64,000 nucleotides of DNA from Roseomonas sp. (GTDB taxonomy: Bacteria > Pseudomonadota > Alphaproteobacteria > Acetobacterales > Acetobacteraceae). Positions 61,290 through 64,000 of this stretch are shown one piece after another. Position numbers and translations under genes: made by a program. The notes beneath the pieces were generated by a model. The model searched no databases and was not told where the DNA came from. It worked only from the letters and a program-made list of their open reading frames with translations. Location: the NCBI GenBank assembly GCA_020249505.1, contig JADCFN010000001.1, forward strand, positions 1-64,000, read 5' to 3'. Each line of letters opens with the position of its first letter. Position 1 is the stretch's first letter.

Positions 61290-61620
61290 AATAATTTCTG
61301 AAAGCCCCGCCATCAAGGTGATTTGACCGAACGAGACACCAGACGCATCCGATCTGCACAGCCCCCTGCCTGGCTTGCCGCTCACCTTCCAAACACGGCT
61401 TGAAACCATCCCTGCCTGGCAAGATGGATATCTGCATCCGCGCGCGGCAGAGGTTGCGCATGGGTCGCGCCGTTTGCCCGCTGGCCGGCGCGCTTGGCAA
61501 GCCAATCTGGCTGGTGCTGCCGTTTGCGCCTGATTTCCGCTGGTTTTTGGATCGTGGGGATTCCCCCTGGTATCCAAGGATGCGGCTTTTTCGCCAGCAT
61601 AGACGCTGCGCTGCGGGCCT
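61290..61620 (+). pseudogene. Degenerate, internally deleted copy of the downstream TPR-GT9-like gene
   Basis: Two segments match the neighbour at 61822. The first (about 61300-61455) reads DLHSPLPGLPLTFQTRLETI followed by PAWQDGYL, versus DLHCPLLTLPLAFGTRLETI and PAFQNGYL in the intact gene, with an in-frame stop at 61324-61326. The second (about 61470-61616), in another frame, reads LAGALGKPIWLVLPFAPDFR then WFLDRGDSPWYP, versus LAGALGKPTWVMVPFAPDFR. The about 300 bases between these in the intact gene are missing. A frameshifted duplicate with an internal deletion; nothing suggests it is expressed. Confidence 0.82.
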
Positions 61621-61821
61621 TACCCGCCACCCAAAATCCACCTTCCGCCCAATGAGGCCAGGTTTTCGATCCAGGGGCTCTTCATCATTGGCAGGGCACC
61701 CATGAGGTGAACGCGTAGGATTCTGAAAAGCGCAACGCGTTAACACCTTCGCGGCCTTGAAGTATGCTAGTTTCTCAAACGTCCCTTCAGCCTGGCCCAA
61801 GGCGGGTATCCACAATTGCAG

Positions 61822-63681
61822 ATGAAGCCCCCACCCGTGCCCATCAAACAACAGCTCGCCGAAGCCATCGCGCTTTTCCAGCAGGGCCGCACCGCTGATG
61901 CCGAAGCGGGCTTTCGCGCCATAATGAAGCGTGATCCGAAAAATTTTGATGCGCTCCACCTTGCCGGTGTTGCCGCCGCCATGGCCGGCCGGCTTGAAGA
62001 AGGCGTAAACCTTATCCGTCGCGCCTTGGCAATCAATCCGCGCGCTGCGGTGGCCCATGGCAATCTTGGCAGTGCACTTGTCCGGCTTGGCCGCCTTGAG
62101 CAAGCCCTGGTCAGCCTGGACCGTGCCTTGGCGATTGATGCAAAGGCCGCCAATGTCCACCACAATCGGGGCTTCGCCCTGATGAAGTGCAAGCGCTTTG
62201 ATGATGCCATCGCCGCCTTTGATCGCGCCATTGAATTGAAGCCGGATTTTGCGGAAGCGCATAATGACCGCGGCAGCGCCCTGATGGATCAATACAAGCT
62301 GAAAGAAGCCCTTGCGGCCTATGAAAAGGCGCTCAGCCTGAAGCCGAATTCCCCAGGCGCTATGGTCAATGTGGCACTTGTCTGGTGTGAGCTACAGCGC
62401 CATGCCGAAGCCCTGGCGATGGCCGACACGGCGCTCTGTCTTGATCCTCAGCATATCAGCGCCCTCATCACGCGCGCCCGCGCGCTACTTCCGCTTGGCC
62501 GCGCGGCTGAAGCCCTCAGCACGGTCGATAGGGTCATCCAGATTGAACCCAAATCGGTACAGGCGCATTTATGGCGCGCAGTCGCGCTCAATCTGATGGC
62601 TGAGCCTGAGGCCGCGCTGGGTGCGGCAGAGCAGGCCCTTGCGCTCGCCCCTCAAGATGCTGATACGCATAACAATTACGGCTTTGCGCTTGGCAATCTG
62701 GGCCGGCTTGAAGAAGCCTTGGCGTCCTATGATGTTGCCCTGAAACTCAGGCCCGATGATCGGGAAACCTTATGGAACCGCGCCTTGGCTTTGCTTGTGC
62801 TTGGGCGGTTCGAAGAAGGTTGGCTTGCCTATGAGTATCGCAATCTGCGTCACAAAACTCTGGCAGCGCGGAAATATCCAAAACCGCTTTGGTGGGGCAA
62901 GGAACCGCTCAAGGATCAGCATCTTTACGTCTATTGGGAACAAGGGCTTGGCGATACGATCCAATTCGCGCGCTATGCGCTGCTGGCCGTCGCGGCGGGC
63001 GCGCGCGTGACGCTTTCCGTGCAGGATCCGCTGATTCGGCTATTCAAGGATTTCGCGCCCGGCGTGACGGTGGTGGGACAGAATGACGAAGCGGATGACT
63101 TCGATTTGCACTGCCCGCTGCTAACGCTGCCACTGGCCTTCGGCACAAGGCTTGAAACCATCCCTGCCTTTCAAAACGGCTACTTGAGCGTCCCAGCTGC
63201 CGATGCGGCGCGGTGGGATCAGCGCCCACCGCGCGGCCGCCGGCGTATCGGCCTGGTCTGGAGCGGGAGCCAAATCCATGTAAACGACGCGAATCGTTCG
63301 ATGAGGCTCGCAGGGATTTTGCCCGTTCTGCAAACAGACGATATCTGGGTATCCCTGCAAAAAGACATACGGGAAGCGGATCGCGCCGCACTTGCCGGTT
63401 CCGGCGTTTTGGATGTCAGCGCGGAGCTTGGCGATTTTGCCGACACGGCAGCGCTGATTTCCGCGCTTGATCTGGTGATTTCGGTTGATACCTCGGTCGC
63501 GCATTTGGCTGGTGCGCTGGGCAAGCCCACCTGGGTCATGGTGCCTTTCGCACCGGATTTCCGCTGGCTTTTGGACCGAGAAGATACGCCCTGGTACCCC
63601 AGCATGCGCCTGTTTCGCCAAGGCCGCGCGGGCGATTGGGATGGGGTGGTGGCGCGCATCGGTGAAGCGCTGCGCCAATAG
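61822..63681 (+). CDS. TPR protein with GT9/ADP-heptose transferase-like C-terminal domain
   Basis: A 619-residue protein. About nine tetratricopeptide repeats fill residues 5-310 (for example FAEAHNDRGSALMDQYKLKE). The C-terminal half looks like a glycosyltransferase family 9-type fold: LYVYWEQGLGDTIQFARYAL, RRIGLVWSGSQIHVNDANRS, ISALDLVISVDTSVAHLAGA and DFRWLLDREDTPWYPSMRLF. It likely transfers a sugar to a protein or surface target. ATG 61822 is used; a TTG two codons earlier (61816) is possible. A relic of the same gene lies immediately upstream. Confidence 0.82.
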   Translation: MKPPPVPIKQQLAEAIALFQQGRTADAEAGFRAIMKRDPKNFDALHLAGVAAAMAGRLEEGVNLIRRALAINPRAAVAHGNLGSALVRLGRLEQALVSLDRALAIDAKAANVHHNRGFALMKCKRFDDAIAAFDRAIELKPDFAEAHNDRGSALMDQYKLKEALAAYEKALSLKPNSPGAMVNVALVWCELQRHAEALAMADTALCLDPQHISALITRARALLPLGRAAEALSTVDRVIQIEPKSVQAHLWRAVALNLMAEPEAALGAAEQALALAPQDADTHNNYGFALGNLGRLEEALASYDVALKLRPDDRETLWNRALALLVLGRFEEGWLAYEYRNLRHKTLAARKYPKPLWWGKEPLKDQHLYVYWEQGLGDTIQFARYALLAVAAGARVTLSVQDPLIRLFKDFAPGVTVVGQNDEADDFDLHCPLLTLPLAFGTRLETIPAFQNGYLSVPAADAARWDQRPPRGRRRIGLVWSGSQIHVNDANRSMRLAGILPVLQTDDIWVSLQKDIREADRAALAGSGVLDVSAELGDFADTAALISALDLVISVDTSVAHLAGALGKPTWVMVPFAPDFRWLLDREDTPWYPSMRLFRQGRAGDWDGVVARIGEALRQ

Positions 63682-63755
63682 TTGGTAGGGCGGCAGACAA
63701 GCGCGCCCAAGCGATGCAACATGCGCCCAAGCCATCGCAGCAAGGGGGAACCACC

Positions 63756-64000
63756 ATGTCATCGGGCAGCTATGACCGCGCCAGCTTCAAGGGCCTGACC
63801 TTTCATGATGCCGTGCCGCGCTTCCTGGCGGGGCAGGATACTCCCCGCGCCTATCTGGAACGCTGCCTGGAAGCCATTGCCGCCAAGGATGGTGTGGTGC
63901 GGGCCTTTGTCGTGCTGAATGAAGCAGGTGCGCGTACCGCCGCCGATGCCTCCGCCGCGCGCTACAAGGCGGGCCGCGCGCTCTCAGTCATTGATGGCAT
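63756..64000 (+). CDS. Amidase, N-terminal part (cut by the window end)
   Basis: The first 81 residues of what appears to be an amidase-signature family enzyme: FHDAVPRFLAGQDTPRAYLE, RAFVVLNEAGARTAADASAA, then YKAGRALSVIDG, which leads to the usual (G)IPIGIKD-type motif. The catalytic Lys-Ser-Ser part is outside the window. ATG 63756 has AAGGGGGAAC upstream. Substrate unknown (GatA-like, AtzF-like or other). Confidence 0.78.
   Translation, partial: MSSGSYDRASFKGLTFHDAVPRFLAGQDTPRAYLERCLEAIAAKDGVVRAFVVLNEAGARTAADASAARYKAGRALSVIDG

Noticed and set aside
1-64000. CRISPR array, rRNA or prophage
   Set aside because: No regularly spaced repeats, rRNA segments or phage structural genes were seen.

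Overview
The window is dense, high-GC bacterial chromosome. It is most consistent with an alphaproteobacterium, probably Acetobacteraceae (Roseomonas-like). Support for this: a DUF1150 gene beside hsp20, DUF4167 after prmC, DUF2842, a Bug-family solute-binding protein, a RodZ-like gene ahead of ispG-hisS-prfA-prmC, and an alphaproteobacterial-type GTTC-N7-GTTC box. The family-level placement is inference. No rRNA, CRISPR array or phage module was seen.

Layout. 1-0.8 kb: the edge of an IS3-type element and tRNA-Arg(CCU). 0.9-5.5 kb: proline iminopeptidase, rsmB, a GT39 glycosyltransferase and a DedA protein. 5.5-11.7 kb: a minus-strand run with an Mla-type lipid ABC system (STAS-permease, ATPase, MCE protein, lipoprotein), preceded by a TrmH-type methylase, an Ldh2 dehydrogenase and a Bug-type binding protein. 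11.8-17 kb: M20 amidohydrolase, a methyltransferase-like protein, hsp20/DUF1150 and def-fmt-truA. 17-21.5 kb: an unrecognised AT-promoter lipoprotein, an emrA relic, a LOV-domain (blue-light) hybrid histidine kinase and apt. 21.6-28.4 kb: DUF2842, a detached mlaC, DUF4386, the first MipA/OmpV porin-like gene, a TetR regulator divergent from an ABA4-like/membrane-protein pair, tRNA-Pro(CGG), cytochrome c' and a cytochrome b561. 28.5-36.7 kb: a LysM protein, psd-pssA-phosphatase, a phytanoyl-CoA dioxygenase-type gene, the second MipA/OmpV gene, an internally deleted dioxygenase copy, hupE, yraN and ubiG. 36.8-48.6 kb: housekeeping genes lysC, nitronate monooxygenase, rodZ, ispG, hisS, prfA, prmC, DUF4167, a lyase, purC, purS, a tiny membrane gene and purQ. 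48.6-52.7 kb: hypothetical, HPP, DUF4188, an arsenosugar-type glycosyltransferase pair and a radical SAM gene divergent from it. 52.8-63.7 kb: a glycosylation-rich accessory stretch (TPR-OGT, a GT2-methyltransferase fusion, a methyltransferase, an unrecognised protein, and a TPR-GT9-like gene with its relic) interrupted by yggT-yggU-folD. The window ends inside an amidase.

How the parts fit. The Mla genes, psd-pssA-phosphatase, the LysM protein, RodZ and the MipA/OmpV proteins all serve the envelope. The most unusual signals are: the LOV photoreceptor kinase; twin MipA/OmpV genes whose proteins and upstream regions are both conserved, sharing a palindrome-containing block; a 37-codon dioxygenase minigene made by an exact in-frame 714-bp deletion between 7-bp repeats; a second duplicated-and-deleted relic next to the TPR-GT9 gene; and a putative SOS box over the glycosyltransferase/radical SAM divergent promoter. 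No wholly new system can be asserted from sequence reading alone.
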